This document shows positions 17,071 to 24,189 of a stretch of DNA of 37,274 nt, one piece after another (within the stretch, counting starts at the first letter, position 1; each line of letters begins with the position of its first letter). The notes under the pieces were generated by a model. It was not told the DNA's origin. It was given only the letters and a program-made list of their open reading frames with translations, and ran no database searches. The translations under genes and the position numbers were made by a program. The stretch lies in contig CAADVD010000011.1 in the NCBI GenBank assembly GCA_900752435.1, forward strand, positions 1 to 37,274, given 5' to 3'. Source of the DNA: Oscillospiraceae bacterium (lineage in GTDB: Bacteria > Bacillota > Clostridia > Oscillospirales > Ruminococcaceae).

Positions 17071-17550
17071 TTGGATAATAAAGAAATGCAAATGATTCAA
17101 GGAATGTTTGAATCATTGATGACAGAAATTCAAAGCGTTCGCACCGAACTCAAAGAAGATATTCAAAATGTCCGTACCGAACTCAAACAAGACATTCAAA
17201 ATGTCCGTACCGAACTCAAACAAGACATTCAAGATGTTCGAACCGAACTCAAACAAGACATCCAAGATGTTCGAACCGAACTCAAACAAGACATCCAAGA
17301 TGTTCGTACAGAATTGAAGCAAGAGATTCACACTGAAGTGGAAAAGGTCCGTACCGAACTCAAACAAGACATCACCAATTCAGAAAATCGCATCAAAGCT
17401 CTCATTGAAAACGATACCCACAAGCGCATTCAAGCCGTCTATGAAGGCTATCAATTGGTTTCCGAAAAAGTATCCGTTCTTGAAACGGATGTGCAAGAAA
17501 TTCAGGACAACACGGAAATCCTCAATGCCTTCAGAGAATATCACAAATAA
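17071..17550 (+). CDS. Hendecad-repeat coiled-coil protein of unknown function
   Basis: The 159-residue protein is almost wholly alpha-helical and charged. Residues 23-88 are six consecutive copies of an 11-residue unit (VRTELKQDIQD or near variants), and a seventh (VRTELKQDITN) is displaced by four residues at 93-103. Eleven-residue periodicity gives a straight, slightly right-handed coiled coil. The remaining C-terminal third (NRIKALIENDTHKRIQAVYE onward) is a separate helical region with SVLETDVQEIQDNTEI that could form heptads. TTG 17071 is used because GCGAGG lies about ten bases ahead and the predicted transcript starts at 17048; ATG 17086 is an alternative. There is no signal peptide or membrane segment. 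No function is recognised. Its own promoter separates it from recQ. Confidence 0.8.
   Translation: MDNKEMQMIQGMFESLMTEIQSVRTELKEDIQNVRTELKQDIQNVRTELKQDIQDVRTELKQDIQDVRTELKQDIQDVRTELKQEIHTEVEKVRTELKQDITNSENRIKALIENDTHKRIQAVYEGYQLVSEKVSVLETDVQEIQDNTEILNAFREYHK
17137..17334 (+). repeat. Six tandem 33-bp repeats within the coiled-coil gene
   Basis: Each 33-base unit encodes one 11-residue hendecad. Several neighbouring units are nearly identical at DNA level (variants of GTTCGAACCGAACTCAAACA), so the array could expand or contract in frame by recombination or slippage. A seventh diverged unit lies at 17347-17379 after a 12-base offset. Confidence 0.9.
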
Positions 17551-17651
17551 TATTCTACATAAAATAAGCTTCACTTTCTTTACGTTTCCGGAAAAATCCG
17601 TCAATCTTGCAAAATTAGTAGACGGACGCTTCAAAATATGGTACAATCTTA

Positions 17652-17685
17652 GTCAACCCATCAAAAAATCATTTTATGGGTTGAC
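17652..17685. promoter_or_regulatory. 10-bp-arm inverted repeat overlapping the -35 box
   Basis: GTCAACCCAT (17652-17661) and ATGGGTTGAC (17676-17685) are exact reverse complements separated by 14 A/T-rich bases. The right arm covers the first five bases of the -35 hexamer of the promoter at 17681. No T-tract follows, so it is more like an operator than a terminator. The binding protein is unknown. Confidence 0.5.
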
Positions 17686-17709
17686 AACCCGTGCGTTTTT
17701 GATTATAAT
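17681..17709 (+). promoter_or_regulatory. Consensus promoter of the DUF177-rpmF unit
   Basis: TTGACA (17681-17686), 17 bases, TATAAT (17704-17709): a perfect sigma-A match. Transcription would begin near 17716, about 23 bases before the DUF177 gene. Confidence 0.85.
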
Positions 17710-17738
17710 ATTTAGGCACGGCATGATGAGGTGTTGTT

Positions 17739-18230
17739 ATGTCCATTGATTTGAAACAGCTTTTTGAAGTGGTTGGCGATGTCCGTCCGTTGGATGAAAC
17801 GCTTGACCTGTCCGATTATGAGCTGTTTGGTACAAAACCGTTTGTGACTCCGATTCAAATTCAAGGGAAAATTGAAAATAAAGCCGGTGTTGTTGTTTTG
17901 AACGCGGATGTACGCTTTGTACTTCGTGTCAACTGCGACCGATGCTTAGACGAGTTTGAGCGGGCGTTTGATTACCCGGTGGAACACGTGCTGGTAACAG
18001 AGCTGAATACAGACAATGATGAGTATATTGTCGTGGAAAATCATCTGCTCGACTTGGATGAGTTGATCCTGTCCGATATACTCCTAAATCTACCATCAAA
18101 GCTGCTCTGCAGCGAAGACTGTAAAGGCCTGTGCAGTATGTGCGGACAAAACTTCAACAAAGGCAGCTGTGATTGCAACGACAAGTTGGTTGATCCGCGC
18201 TTTGCAGTGCTGGATGAACTGCTGAAATAG
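17739..18230 (+). CDS. DUF177 (YceD-like) protein upstream of rpmF
   Basis: The 163-residue protein belongs to the DUF177/YceD family that almost always precedes rpmF and is linked to rRNA/ribosome metabolism. It shows the beta-rich central domain with VRFVLRVNCDRCLDEFERAF (a CxxC pair), EYIVVENHLLDLDELILSDI, and the C-terminal cysteine cluster LCSEDCKGLCSMCGQNFNKG with a final SCDC, likely a metal site. GAGG sits nine bases before the ATG. It is transcribed with rpmF, 29 bases downstream. Its exact biochemical role is not settled; bacterial members are implicated in 23S rRNA handling. Confidence 0.92.
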   Translation: MSIDLKQLFEVVGDVRPLDETLDLSDYELFGTKPFVTPIQIQGKIENKAGVVVLNADVRFVLRVNCDRCLDEFERAFDYPVEHVLVTELNTDNDEYIVVENHLLDLDELILSDILLNLPSKLLCSEDCKGLCSMCGQNFNKGSCDCNDKLVDPRFAVLDELLK

Positions 18231-18259
18231 GATGTTGATTTGAAGAAGGAGGTGCCAAC

Positions 18260-18442
18260 ATGGCAGTACCAAAGAGAAAAGTATCCAAAGCGAGACGCGA
18301 CAAAAGACGTTCCGCTGTATGGAAATTGGATATGCCTGCATTTTCCAAATGTGAACAGTGCGGCGAGTTGAAAGCTCCGCATAAAGTCTGCGGAAATTGT
18401 GGATACTACAAAGGTGTTCAGGTGATCAAAAAAGAAGCATAA
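18260..18442 (+). CDS. rpmF: 50S ribosomal protein L32
   Basis: The 60-residue protein starts MAVPKRKVSKARRDKRRSAV, the standard L32 N-terminus, and carries the zinc-ribbon cysteines CEQCGELKAPHKVCGNCG, so it is the Zn-binding (C+) form. A strong AAGGAGG lies seven bases ahead of the ATG. It is part of the large ribosomal subunit near the peptidyl transferase exit side. A terminator follows at 18514, ending this two-gene unit. Confidence 0.98.
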   Translation: MAVPKRKVSKARRDKRRSAVWKLDMPAFSKCEQCGELKAPHKVCGNCGYYKGVQVIKKEA

Positions 18443-18513
18443 TTGCAAAATGCTTCTTTCCGTTGTGGATAACGGGAAACCGCACCGTAAACCAGCCAAT
18501 GAACTGAAAAAAA

Positions 18514-18543
18514 TGCCGCCTCAATTTGGGCGGCACTTTTTTT
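18514..18543 (+). terminator. Rho-independent terminator after rpmF
   Basis: TGCCGCC (18514-18520) pairs with GGCGGCA (18529-18535) around an eight-base loop. A run of A precedes the stem and CTTTTTTT follows it, so it may act in both directions. Confidence 0.92.
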
Positions 18544-18670
18544 GCAAAAGTTTTTTGAGTTGCTTGATTCAAGCCGCGCCATGGCAATCAATGCATGGCC
18601 GTTTCAAATTACGGTTGGCTGAATACGAAAAGTATAATATTACATTCTGTATAAAAAGGATGGTGTCATT
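18544..18670 (+). promoter_or_regulatory. Upstream region of der with a probable -10 box
   Basis: TATAAT (18633-18638) is clear, but the -35 is weak: TTACGG (18609-18614) gives an 18-base spacer. AAAAGGATGG just before 18671 supplies the ribosome binding site. No gene is seen between rpmF and der. Confidence 0.4.
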
Positions 18671-20005
18671 ATGGCAAAACCAGTGGTAGCGGTGGTTGGC
18701 CGCCCGAATGTCGGCAAATCCACCCTATTCAATAAACTCATCGGCCAGCGTCTGTCCATTGTGGAGGACACCCCGGGCGTTACGCGTGACCGCATTTATT
18801 CCGAATGCGAATGGCGCGGCAAGCAGTTTATGCTGGTCGATACCGGCGGCATCGAGCCGTCGTCCGATGATGTCATTTTGGTGCAGATGCGCCGACAGGC
18901 ACAAATCGCCATTGATACTGCGGATGTCACCATTCTGGTGACGGATATTCGTGACGGCGTGACGGCGACCGACCAAGAAGTAGCTCAAATGCTGCTCAAA
19001 ACCGGCAAGCCCATTCTCCTCTGCGTCAATAAATGCGACGGCGTGGGCGATACGCCGGCTGAATTTTATGAGTTCTATAATTTGGGATTGGGTGATCCCA
19101 TTCAAATTTCTGCGGCGCACGGCCACGGTACGGGCGACTTGCTCGATTTGGTCTACGATTTACTGCCGGATGAAGTGAACGACGGCTATGGCGACGATGT
19201 CATTCGTGTGGCGGTGGTCGGGAAGCCGAATGTCGGCAAATCCAGCCTAGTCAACAAAATTACCGGTCAGGAGCGCATGATTGTGTCCGACATCGCCGGT
19301 ACGACGCGCGATGCCACCGACTCCATGGTGGAAAACGATTTCGGCAAATTTGTCTTCATCGATACCGCCGGCATCCGCCGCAAATCCAAAGTGTTGGAAA
19401 ACATTGAGCGTTACAGCGTTCTGCGCGCTCACATGGCCGTTGACCGCAGTGACGTCTGCGTCATCGTGATTGACGCCAACGTCGGCTTCACCGAGCAGGA
19501 CAGCAAGATTGCCGGTTATGCGCATGAGCAGGGCAAGGCCTGCATCATTGCTGTCAACAAGTGGGATGCAGTCGAAAACAAGACCGACAAAACCATGCGC
19601 GAAATGCAAGCTGATTTGGAGCGCAATTTCAGCTTCATGTCCTATGCGCCGTTTGTGTTCATCTCGGCCAAAACCGGCCAGCGGCTCAACAAGCTGTATG
19701 AAATGATTGTGCATGTCAAAAAGCAGAATTCCATGCGCATTTCCACCGGTGTGCTCAACGACCTGCTGTCCTATGTGACCGCGCGTGTCCAGCCGCCGTC
19801 CGACAAGGGAAAACGACTCAAAATCTATTACATGACCCAGCCATCGACCAATCCGCCCACCTTTGTGGCCTTTGTCAACCGTGCGGAGCTGTTTCACTTT
19901 TCCTACCGCCGGTATATTGAAAATCAGATTCGCGAATCGTTCGGTTTAGAGGGAACACCCATCCGCTTCATCGTGCGGGAACGCGATACGAAAGATGTCA
20001 AATAA
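18671..20005 (+). CDS. der: Ribosome biogenesis GTPase Der (EngA)
   Basis: The 444-residue protein has the diagnostic tandem GTPase domains: GRPNVGKS (10-17) with DTGG (57-60) and NKCD (120-123), then GKPNVGKS (184-191) with DTAG (231-234) and a later NKWD. The C-terminal KH-like domain (about 350-444, including KRLKIYYMTQPSTNPPTFVA) binds RNA. Der is needed for 50S subunit maturation. Length and order match the family. AAAAGGATG precedes the ATG. It leads into plsY 21 bases later, a pairing often seen in Clostridia together with gpsA. Confidence 0.98.
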   Translation: MAKPVVAVVGRPNVGKSTLFNKLIGQRLSIVEDTPGVTRDRIYSECEWRGKQFMLVDTGGIEPSSDDVILVQMRRQAQIAIDTADVTILVTDIRDGVTATDQEVAQMLLKTGKPILLCVNKCDGVGDTPAEFYEFYNLGLGDPIQISAAHGHGTGDLLDLVYDLLPDEVNDGYGDDVIRVAVVGKPNVGKSSLVNKITGQERMIVSDIAGTTRDATDSMVENDFGKFVFIDTAGIRRKSKVLENIERYSVLRAHMAVDRSDVCVIVIDANVGFTEQDSKIAGYAHEQGKACIIAVNKWDAVENKTDKTMREMQADLERNFSFMSYAPFVFISAKTGQRLNKLYEMIVHVKKQNSMRISTGVLNDLLSYVTARVQPPSDKGKRLKIYYMTQPSTNPPTFVAFVNRAELFHFSYRRYIENQIRESFGLEGTPIRFIVRERDTKDVK

Positions 20006-20026
20006 AGAATAAAGGGGTTTGTTTGT

Positions 20027-20683
20027 ATGAGCGCGGTTTCCATCGTTTGTCTCATTATTTCCGTTGTGGCGGCTTATTTGCTGGGAAGTGTCAATTTTGC
20101 CATCATCATCACGCGTCTGTTTGCCCATAAGGACATCCGCGACTGCGGAAGCGGCAACGCCGGTATGACCAATGTACTGCGTACACTGGGCAAAGGTCCG
20201 GCGGCGCTGACGCTGCTGGGCGATTTCTCCAAGGGGCTGTTGGCCGTACTGCTGGCGCGTTTTCTGTTTGCGGTTGTGGCCAAACAGCCGGACAATTTTG
20301 TCGGTGAATACGCGGCCGCGTTTTGCGCTCTGCTGGGGCATATTTTTCCCATATTTTACGGCTTTAAGGGCGGAAAGGGCATTCTGGTGTCCTCCGGTGC
20401 GCTGGTGGTGTTGGCGCCGATTCCGTTTTTGTGCAGCTTGGTGGTCTTTCTGATGTTTGTGGCCATTACGCGCATCGTGTCCGTTGGTTCGATTGCGTCG
20501 GCCGTCACTTTCCCGATTGCTCTGTTTGTGTACCGCACGGTGACGGATGCACCGCATATCGGGTTGGAGGTATTGCTTGGAAGCTTGATTGCCCTGTTGG
20601 TTATTTTCATGCATCGAAGCAATATTGTTCGATTGATTCACGGGGAAGAAAACAAGTTTGGTTCTAAAAATAAATCCAAATAG
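20027..20683 (+). CDS. plsY: Acyl-phosphate:glycerol-3-phosphate acyltransferase PlsY
   Basis: The 218-residue polytopic membrane protein carries the PlsY motifs: AYLLGSVNFAIIITRLFAHK then DIRDCGSGNAGMTNVLRTLG (motif 1), a second block HIFPIFYGFKGGKGILVSSG, and the third, near the C-terminus, IALLVIFMHRSNIVRLIHGE. It acylates glycerol 3-phosphate from acyl phosphate, the first step of phospholipid synthesis. Its substrate is the product of GpsA, encoded about 350 bases downstream, so the two steps are neighbours here. AAAGGGG precedes the ATG. Confidence 0.97.
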   Translation: MSAVSIVCLIISVVAAYLLGSVNFAIIITRLFAHKDIRDCGSGNAGMTNVLRTLGKGPAALTLLGDFSKGLLAVLLARFLFAVVAKQPDNFVGEYAAAFCALLGHIFPIFYGFKGGKGILVSSGALVVLAPIPFLCSLVVFLMFVAITRIVSVGSIASAVTFPIALFVYRTVTDAPHIGLEVLLGSLIALLVIFMHRSNIVRLIHGEENKFGSKNKSK

Positions 20684-20700
20684 TAATAATTTAGAGTATT

Positions 20701-20716
20701 ATACAAATTGTATTAT
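20701..20716. repeat. Single copy of the ACAAATTGT element upstream of the small ORF
   Basis: ATACAAATTGTAT (20701-20713) is a dyad (ATACA-AAT-TGTAT). The 14 bases ACAAATTGTATTAT (20703-20716) recur within each arm of the large inverted repeat at 20916-20965, in direct orientation in the left arm and inverted in the right arm. The element stands just ahead of the small membrane ORF. Confidence 0.6.
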
Positions 20717-20735
20717 TTGTGAAAGGATGAGTGAA

Positions 20736-20873
20736 ATGAAACGGCGGCGTGTAACGGCTTTGTTTGTGTTGTTGTTGTTGATTGTGGCAGTCTGTGTTGG
20801 CGATTTGGCTTATCAGCAATTGGTGACAACGGATATCGTATCGTTTCTCACATCCTCAGAAACAACAGAATAA
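20736..20873 (+). CDS. Small single-pass membrane protein (45 residues)
   Basis: The frame has a good ribosome binding site (AAAGGA, eight bases before ATG 20736) and lies between plsY and gpsA in the same direction. The product is MKRRRVTALFVLLLLIVAVC with a basic start, one hydrophobic helix (residues 6-23), and a polar C-terminus ending SETTE. The positive-inside rule puts the C-terminus outside. A terminator-like hairpin follows at once (20884-20908), which supports expression as a unit. I recognise no family. An upstream in-frame reading from 20658 overlaps plsY and lacks a suitable ribosome binding site. Confidence 0.6.
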   Translation: MKRRRVTALFVLLLLIVAVCVGDLAYQQLVTTDIVSFLTSSETTE

Positions 20874-20883
20874 TGGAAGGAAT

Positions 20884-20916
20884 GGCGGTATGACGGGTTC
20901 ATGCCGCCTGCTTTTA
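20884..20916 (+). terminator. Probable terminator after the small membrane ORF
   Basis: GGCGGTATG (20884-20892) pairs with CATGCCGCC (20900-20908), with one G-T wobble and a seven-base loop. A short T-tract (TGCTTTT) follows. The T-run is modest, so read-through is possible. Confidence 0.65.
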
Positions 20917-20965
20917 TAATCAACAAATTGTATTATAGCAGATAATAATACAATTTGTTGATTAT
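20916..20965. repeat. Perfect 21-bp inverted repeat upstream of gpsA
   Basis: Positions 20916-20936 and 20945-20965 are exact reverse complements around an eight-base loop (AGCAGATA). Each arm holds the core ACAAATTGT (or its complement). The repeat ends two bases before the gpsA -35 box, and no T-tract follows. It could be an operator pair or an RNA hairpin. An insertion-sequence relic is less likely because it surrounds only eight bases. Confidence 0.8.
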
Positions 20966-20966
20966 C

Positions 20967-20996
20967 TTGAGTTTGGGAACAAAAGTATGCTATACT
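20967..20996 (+). promoter_or_regulatory. Promoter of gpsA
   Basis: TTGAGT (20967-20972), 18 bases, TATACT (20991-20996). The predicted start near 21003 leaves a short leader with the AGAGGG ribosome binding site. The large inverted repeat lies directly upstream. Confidence 0.65.
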
Positions 20997-21028
20997 ACCC
21001 ATAAAGAATAGGGAAAAGAGGGATTTCG

Positions 21029-22042
21029 ATGTCCGAAATTATGATTTTAGGTTCCGGCGGCTTTGGTACATCGCTGGCGGTTTTACTGCATAAGCACGGC
21101 TACGATGTAACCATGTGGAGCGCGTTTCAGCAGGAGATTGACGCGATTCGTCAATATGGGGAAAACAAAAAGCTGTTGCCTGGCATTCCGGTGGGTTTAT
21201 CCATCAACTTGACCAGTGACATCGCCGAAGCGGAAACAGCCAAGCTGGTGATTTTTGCCGTACCATCCCATGCACTGCGCGCCGTCTGCCAGACTGCCCG
21301 CGGACACCTTCGTTCGGATGCGGTGCTGATTAACGTTGGCAAAGGCTTTGAGGAAAGCACCCAAAAGCGGTTGTCCGTGGTGATCAGCGAGGAATTTCCA
21401 GAAAACGATGTGGTGGTGCTGTCCGGCCCCTCCCATGCAGAAGAGATTGCGCGCGGCGTGCCAACCACCATTGTTGCGACCTCCAAGAGCCGGGAAGCGG
21501 CGGAGCTGGTGCAGGATACGCTGATGAATGCCGACCTGCGCGTGTATGTCAACGACGATATGGTAGGCGTCGAGCTGGGCGGCGCGCTCAAAAACATCAT
21601 TGCGGTTTGTGCTGGTATCTGCGACGGCATGGGGCTGGGCGACAATTCCAAAGCGGCTCTGATGACGCGCGGTATTGCGGAGATTTCCCGTTTGGGCGTG
21701 GCGATGGGCGCCAAGGTAGAAACCTTTGCTGGACTGACCGGTGTGGGCGACTTGATTGTGACCTGTACGAGTATGCACTCCCGCAACCGCCGTGCCGGTA
21801 TTTACATCGGGCAGGGCATTCCGGCGGACGAAGCGATTCAGCGTGTGGGTATGACGGTAGAGGGATGTTTGGCTTGTAAATCCGCCTATGCGCTGGCGAA
21901 TAAATACCAAGTGGAAATGCCGATTGTGCAGGAGCTATATCAGGTGCTCTATGAAGGTAAGGATATTAAAACAGCGATTACCGATTTGATGGAGCGCCCG
22001 AAAAGGCACGAGACAGAGGAAAACTGGGTCAGGAGCAGATAA
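21029..22042 (+). CDS. gpsA: NAD(P)H-dependent glycerol-3-phosphate dehydrogenase
   Basis: The 337-residue protein reduces dihydroxyacetone phosphate to sn-glycerol 3-phosphate for phospholipid synthesis. The nucleotide site ILGSGGFGTSLAVLLHKHGY is at residues 6-25. Further family blocks are VIFAVPSHALR, the NVGKGFE strand, VVLSGPSHAEEIARGVPTTI, the catalytic-lysine block VELGGALKNIIAVCAGICDG, and GLTGVGDLIVTCTSMHSRNR. Length is normal. AGAGGG precedes the ATG. It has its own promoter and a strong terminator, so it can be expressed apart from der-plsY. Confidence 0.98.
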   Translation: MSEIMILGSGGFGTSLAVLLHKHGYDVTMWSAFQQEIDAIRQYGENKKLLPGIPVGLSINLTSDIAEAETAKLVIFAVPSHALRAVCQTARGHLRSDAVLINVGKGFEESTQKRLSVVISEEFPENDVVVLSGPSHAEEIARGVPTTIVATSKSREAAELVQDTLMNADLRVYVNDDMVGVELGGALKNIIAVCAGICDGMGLGDNSKAALMTRGIAEISRLGVAMGAKVETFAGLTGVGDLIVTCTSMHSRNRRAGIYIGQGIPADEAIQRVGMTVEGCLACKSAYALANKYQVEMPIVQELYQVLYEGKDIKTAITDLMERPKRHETEENWVRSR

Positions 22043-22104
22043 GCATCTAGGGCAGTACCTTTTTACAGATGTAAATATTTTTAAAACAATTGAAACAATT
22101 TATG

Positions 22105-22132
22105 AAAAGTTGCACGTTCGCGTGCAACTTTT
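22105..22132 (+). terminator. Strong terminator after gpsA
   Basis: AAAAGTTGCACG (22105-22116) and CGTGCAACTTTT (22121-22132) form a perfect 12-bp stem closed by a TTCG tetraloop, with T-rich sequence at the 3' end. Confidence 0.92.
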
Positions 22133-22176
22133 TGCGGTTTTAGAGGGTATAGTGAAAGGACTTTTTTCAAGGCATG

Positions 22177-22220
22177 AAAAAAAGCCACAGCAAACGATGT
22201 TTCATCGTTTTACTGCAGCC
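22177..22220 (-). terminator. Terminator of rpmB
   Basis: Read on the minus strand, GGCTGCAG...AACGATG-AAA-CATCGTT...CTGTGGCT forms a long hairpin with a few wobble pairs, followed by seven T (22183-22177). It begins about 20 bases after the rpmB stop codon. Confidence 0.85.
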
Positions 22221-22241
22221 TCATTCTTGTACGATACGGAA

Positions 22242-22430
22242 TTAGTTTGCGCGAGTTACTTTATCTGAACGTAAGCAACGGGTGCAAGCATAAATACGGC
22301 ACGGTTTACCGTCTACCACCGCTTTTACACGTTTCACGTTCGGTTTCCATGTTCTGTTGGAACGTCTGTGAGAGTGAGAAACCTTAATTCCGAAAGTAAC
22401 GCCTTTTCCGCAGATATCACACTTTGCCAT
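22242..22430 (-). CDS. rpmB: 50S ribosomal protein L28
   Basis: The 62-residue protein MAKCDICGKGVTFGIKVSHS continues with HRRSNRTWKPNVKRVKAVVD and ends with YACTRCLRSDKVTRAN, the standard L28 sequence. The two CxxC pairs (CDIC, CTRC) mark the zinc-binding form. GGAGGTG lies just upstream. An ATG three bases earlier is in frame and could serve, while the longer reading to 22466 would remove the ribosome binding site from the leader. It is transcribed alone, divergently from the M50 protease operon. Confidence 0.97.
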   Translation of the reverse strand: MAKCDICGKGVTFGIKVSHSHRRSNRTWKPNVKRVKAVVDGKPCRIYACTRCLRSDKVTRAN

Positions 22431-22490
22431 CATCTGCACCTCCCTCAAGTTACTTGGTCGTGACACTACTTGTGATTGACTAACGTTATT

Positions 22491-22519
22491 ATTTTATCAG
22501 ATGCTTTGGGAAAAAGCAA
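22491..22519 (-). promoter_or_regulatory. Promoter of rpmB
   Basis: On the minus strand TTGCTT (22519-22514), 17 bases, TAAAAT (22496-22491). The start would be near 22484, about 54 bases before the L28 ATG. Confidence 0.65.
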
Positions 22520-22581
22520 GCATTTTTTCTCGGAAAAGAAAAAATTTTATTGGTTTGCTAGAAAAATTAACCGTTTCGCCC

Positions 22582-22610
22582 TTGTTTTTTGCTGTATATC
22601 CCGTTATAAT
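22582..22610 (+). promoter_or_regulatory. Promoter of the M50 protease-scpAB operon
   Basis: TTGTTT (22582-22587), 17 bases, TATAAT (22605-22610). It points away from the rpmB promoter and would give a leader of about 57 bases before the ATG at 22674. Confidence 0.75.
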
Positions 22611-22673
22611 ACAAAAGAAGCCGCACCCCGTGATAGGGCGGTGAAGTTTGTACGGGAAGGAACCGGAGAATCC

Positions 22674-23420
22674 ATGAGTATTACCATGACCGATATTCTG
22701 CAATTGGCGGCACGCGTCATTGTGCTGTGCCTTGCATTTCCAATTCACGAGAGCGCGCATGCGTTTGTCGCTTATAAGCTGGGTGACCCGACTGCTAAAA
22801 ATTTAGGCCGTTTGGATATGAATCCCTTTTCTCATATGAATGTGGTGCCGGCTGTGGGGATGATTTTGCTGGCGACGGTGTGCGACCTGCTGACCAAAAA
22901 TTACAACATCGGCAACTTCCTGTTGCTTTTAACGAGTATTTTCTTTTTCCGCGCTGTACCCATCAACCCGATGTACTTCAAAAACCGCAAGGGAGGCATG
23001 GCGCTGACGGCGCTGGCCGGACCGGTATCGAATCTGTTGCTGGGCATGGTATTTTTAATTGTGTATAAAATTCTGAAGCACTTTGTATATCCGTATATGC
23101 CGTTAAATTCATTTGCAGCTTTATTTGTCTTTTCAGTGGCATCGCTGTGCAGTTTGGTGATTCAAATTAACTTGCAGTTGGCGGTGTTTAATTTGCTGCC
23201 GATTCCGCCAATGGACGGCTTTAAGGTGCTGAGCTTTTTCTTGAGCGACCGCATCATCTATAAATTTGAGCAGTATGCCAATTACATCATGATTGCCGTC
23301 GCGGTGCTGTTGTATGCAACGCCGGTGTTTGACTATATTTTGATGTGGGGATATCGGATTTTGTACGAAATGATTAATATTTTGACGATTTTCCTCGATT
23401 TGATTGCGGGAGTTGTTTGA
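22674..23420 (+). CDS. Site-2-protease-like M50 membrane metalloprotease (YwhC type)
   Basis: The 248-residue polytopic protein has the zinc motif HESAH (residues 25-29) in its first membrane segment and the second metal-ligand motif FNLLPIPPMDGFKVL in a later one. The usual NPFSHMNVVPAVGMILL block is also present. This small YwhC-type rhomboid-independent protease lacks a PDZ domain. ATG 22674 follows GGAG by five bases and matches family starts. An in-frame ATG at 22476 lies upstream of the promoter and can be dismissed. It heads a conserved clostridial run with scpA and scpB. The substrate is unknown. Confidence 0.93.
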   Translation: MSITMTDILQLAARVIVLCLAFPIHESAHAFVAYKLGDPTAKNLGRLDMNPFSHMNVVPAVGMILLATVCDLLTKNYNIGNFLLLLTSIFFFRAVPINPMYFKNRKGGMALTALAGPVSNLLLGMVFLIVYKILKHFVYPYMPLNSFAALFVFSVASLCSLVIQINLQLAVFNLLPIPPMDGFKVLSFFLSDRIIYKFEQYANYIMIAVAVLLYATPVFDYILMWGYRILYEMINILTIFLDLIAGVV

Positions 23421-23424
23421 CCGC

Positions 23425-24174
23425 ATGGAGAAATTAAACTTTAAACTGGAAATTTTTGAAGGCCCGCTTGATTTGATGCTGAGCTTGATTGCCAAACACA
23501 AGCTCAACATTTATGACATTCACATTGCGACTCTGCTGGAGCAGTATTTGGACTACATTGAGCAGATGAAGCTGGCCGATTTGGAGGTTGCCAGCGAATT
23601 TTTGGAGATGGCGGCGCATTTGGTCTACATTAAGACCGTTTCTTTGCTTCCCAAGCACGAGGAAGCGGAGGTGCTCAAAAAAGAATTGCAGGGCAAGCTG
23701 TTGGAATACCAGCTCTGCAAACAGGTGGCCGTGCGTTTAAACGAACAGTTTCAAGGCAATACTCTTTTTGTGCGCAAGCCGCAAAAAATTGAGCCGGAAA
23801 AAGAATACCAACTGACGCATGACAAAGCCGTTTTGCTCAAGGCGTATTTGGCGTCTGTGGGCAAATCCCGCCGCCGGTTGCCGCCGCCGCAGACGGCCTT
23901 TTCGGGAATCGTGTCGAAGCGGATGGTATCGGTGACAAGCCGTATTTTGTTTGTGCTGAAAAAACTGTACAAAACCGGCGAAGTCCCCTACGATGAATTC
24001 TTCTCCAATCCCGACCGGAGCGAATTGGTGGCGACCTTTTTGGCAATGCTGGAATTGGTCAAATCCGGGCGCATTCTCGTGAGTGAGGACAACACGCGCG
24101 TCTACTTCAACCGGCAGGCGCCCGCTGTCAACGACGGAGAATTGGAAAAAAGCGCGGCGGAAAATTACAACTGA
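23425..24174 (+). CDS. scpA: Segregation and condensation protein A
   Basis: The 249-residue kleisin of the SMC-ScpAB complex, which compacts and segregates the chromosome. The N-terminus KLEIFEGPLDLMLSLIAKHK and the following NIYDIHIATLLEQYLDYIEQ match the Smc-neck binding domain. LADLEVASEFLEMAAHLVYI starts the linker, and the C-terminal winged helix includes YDEFFSNPDRSELVATFLAM-LELVKSGRI. ATG 23425 lies four bases after the protease gene, with GGGAG about twelve bases ahead. The ScpB gene follows after 15 bases. Confidence 0.96.
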   Translation: MEKLNFKLEIFEGPLDLMLSLIAKHKLNIYDIHIATLLEQYLDYIEQMKLADLEVASEFLEMAAHLVYIKTVSLLPKHEEAEVLKKELQGKLLEYQLCKQVAVRLNEQFQGNTLFVRKPQKIEPEKEYQLTHDKAVLLKAYLASVGKSRRRLPPPQTAFSGIVSKRMVSVTSRILFVLKKLYKTGEVPYDEFFSNPDRSELVATFLAMLELVKSGRILVSEDNTRVYFNRQAPAVNDGELEKSAAENYN

Positions 24175-24189
24175 TGCAGGAGAACCGAG

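Noticed and set aside
17137..17379. Regular 33-bp repeats resembling a CRISPR array
   Set aside because: The units are contiguous with no spacers and encode in-frame hendecads of a helical protein; no cas genes are nearby.
20916..20965. 21-bp inverted repeat as ends of an insertion sequence
   Set aside because: The arms are only eight bases apart, with no transposase or target duplication; a hairpin or operator fits better.
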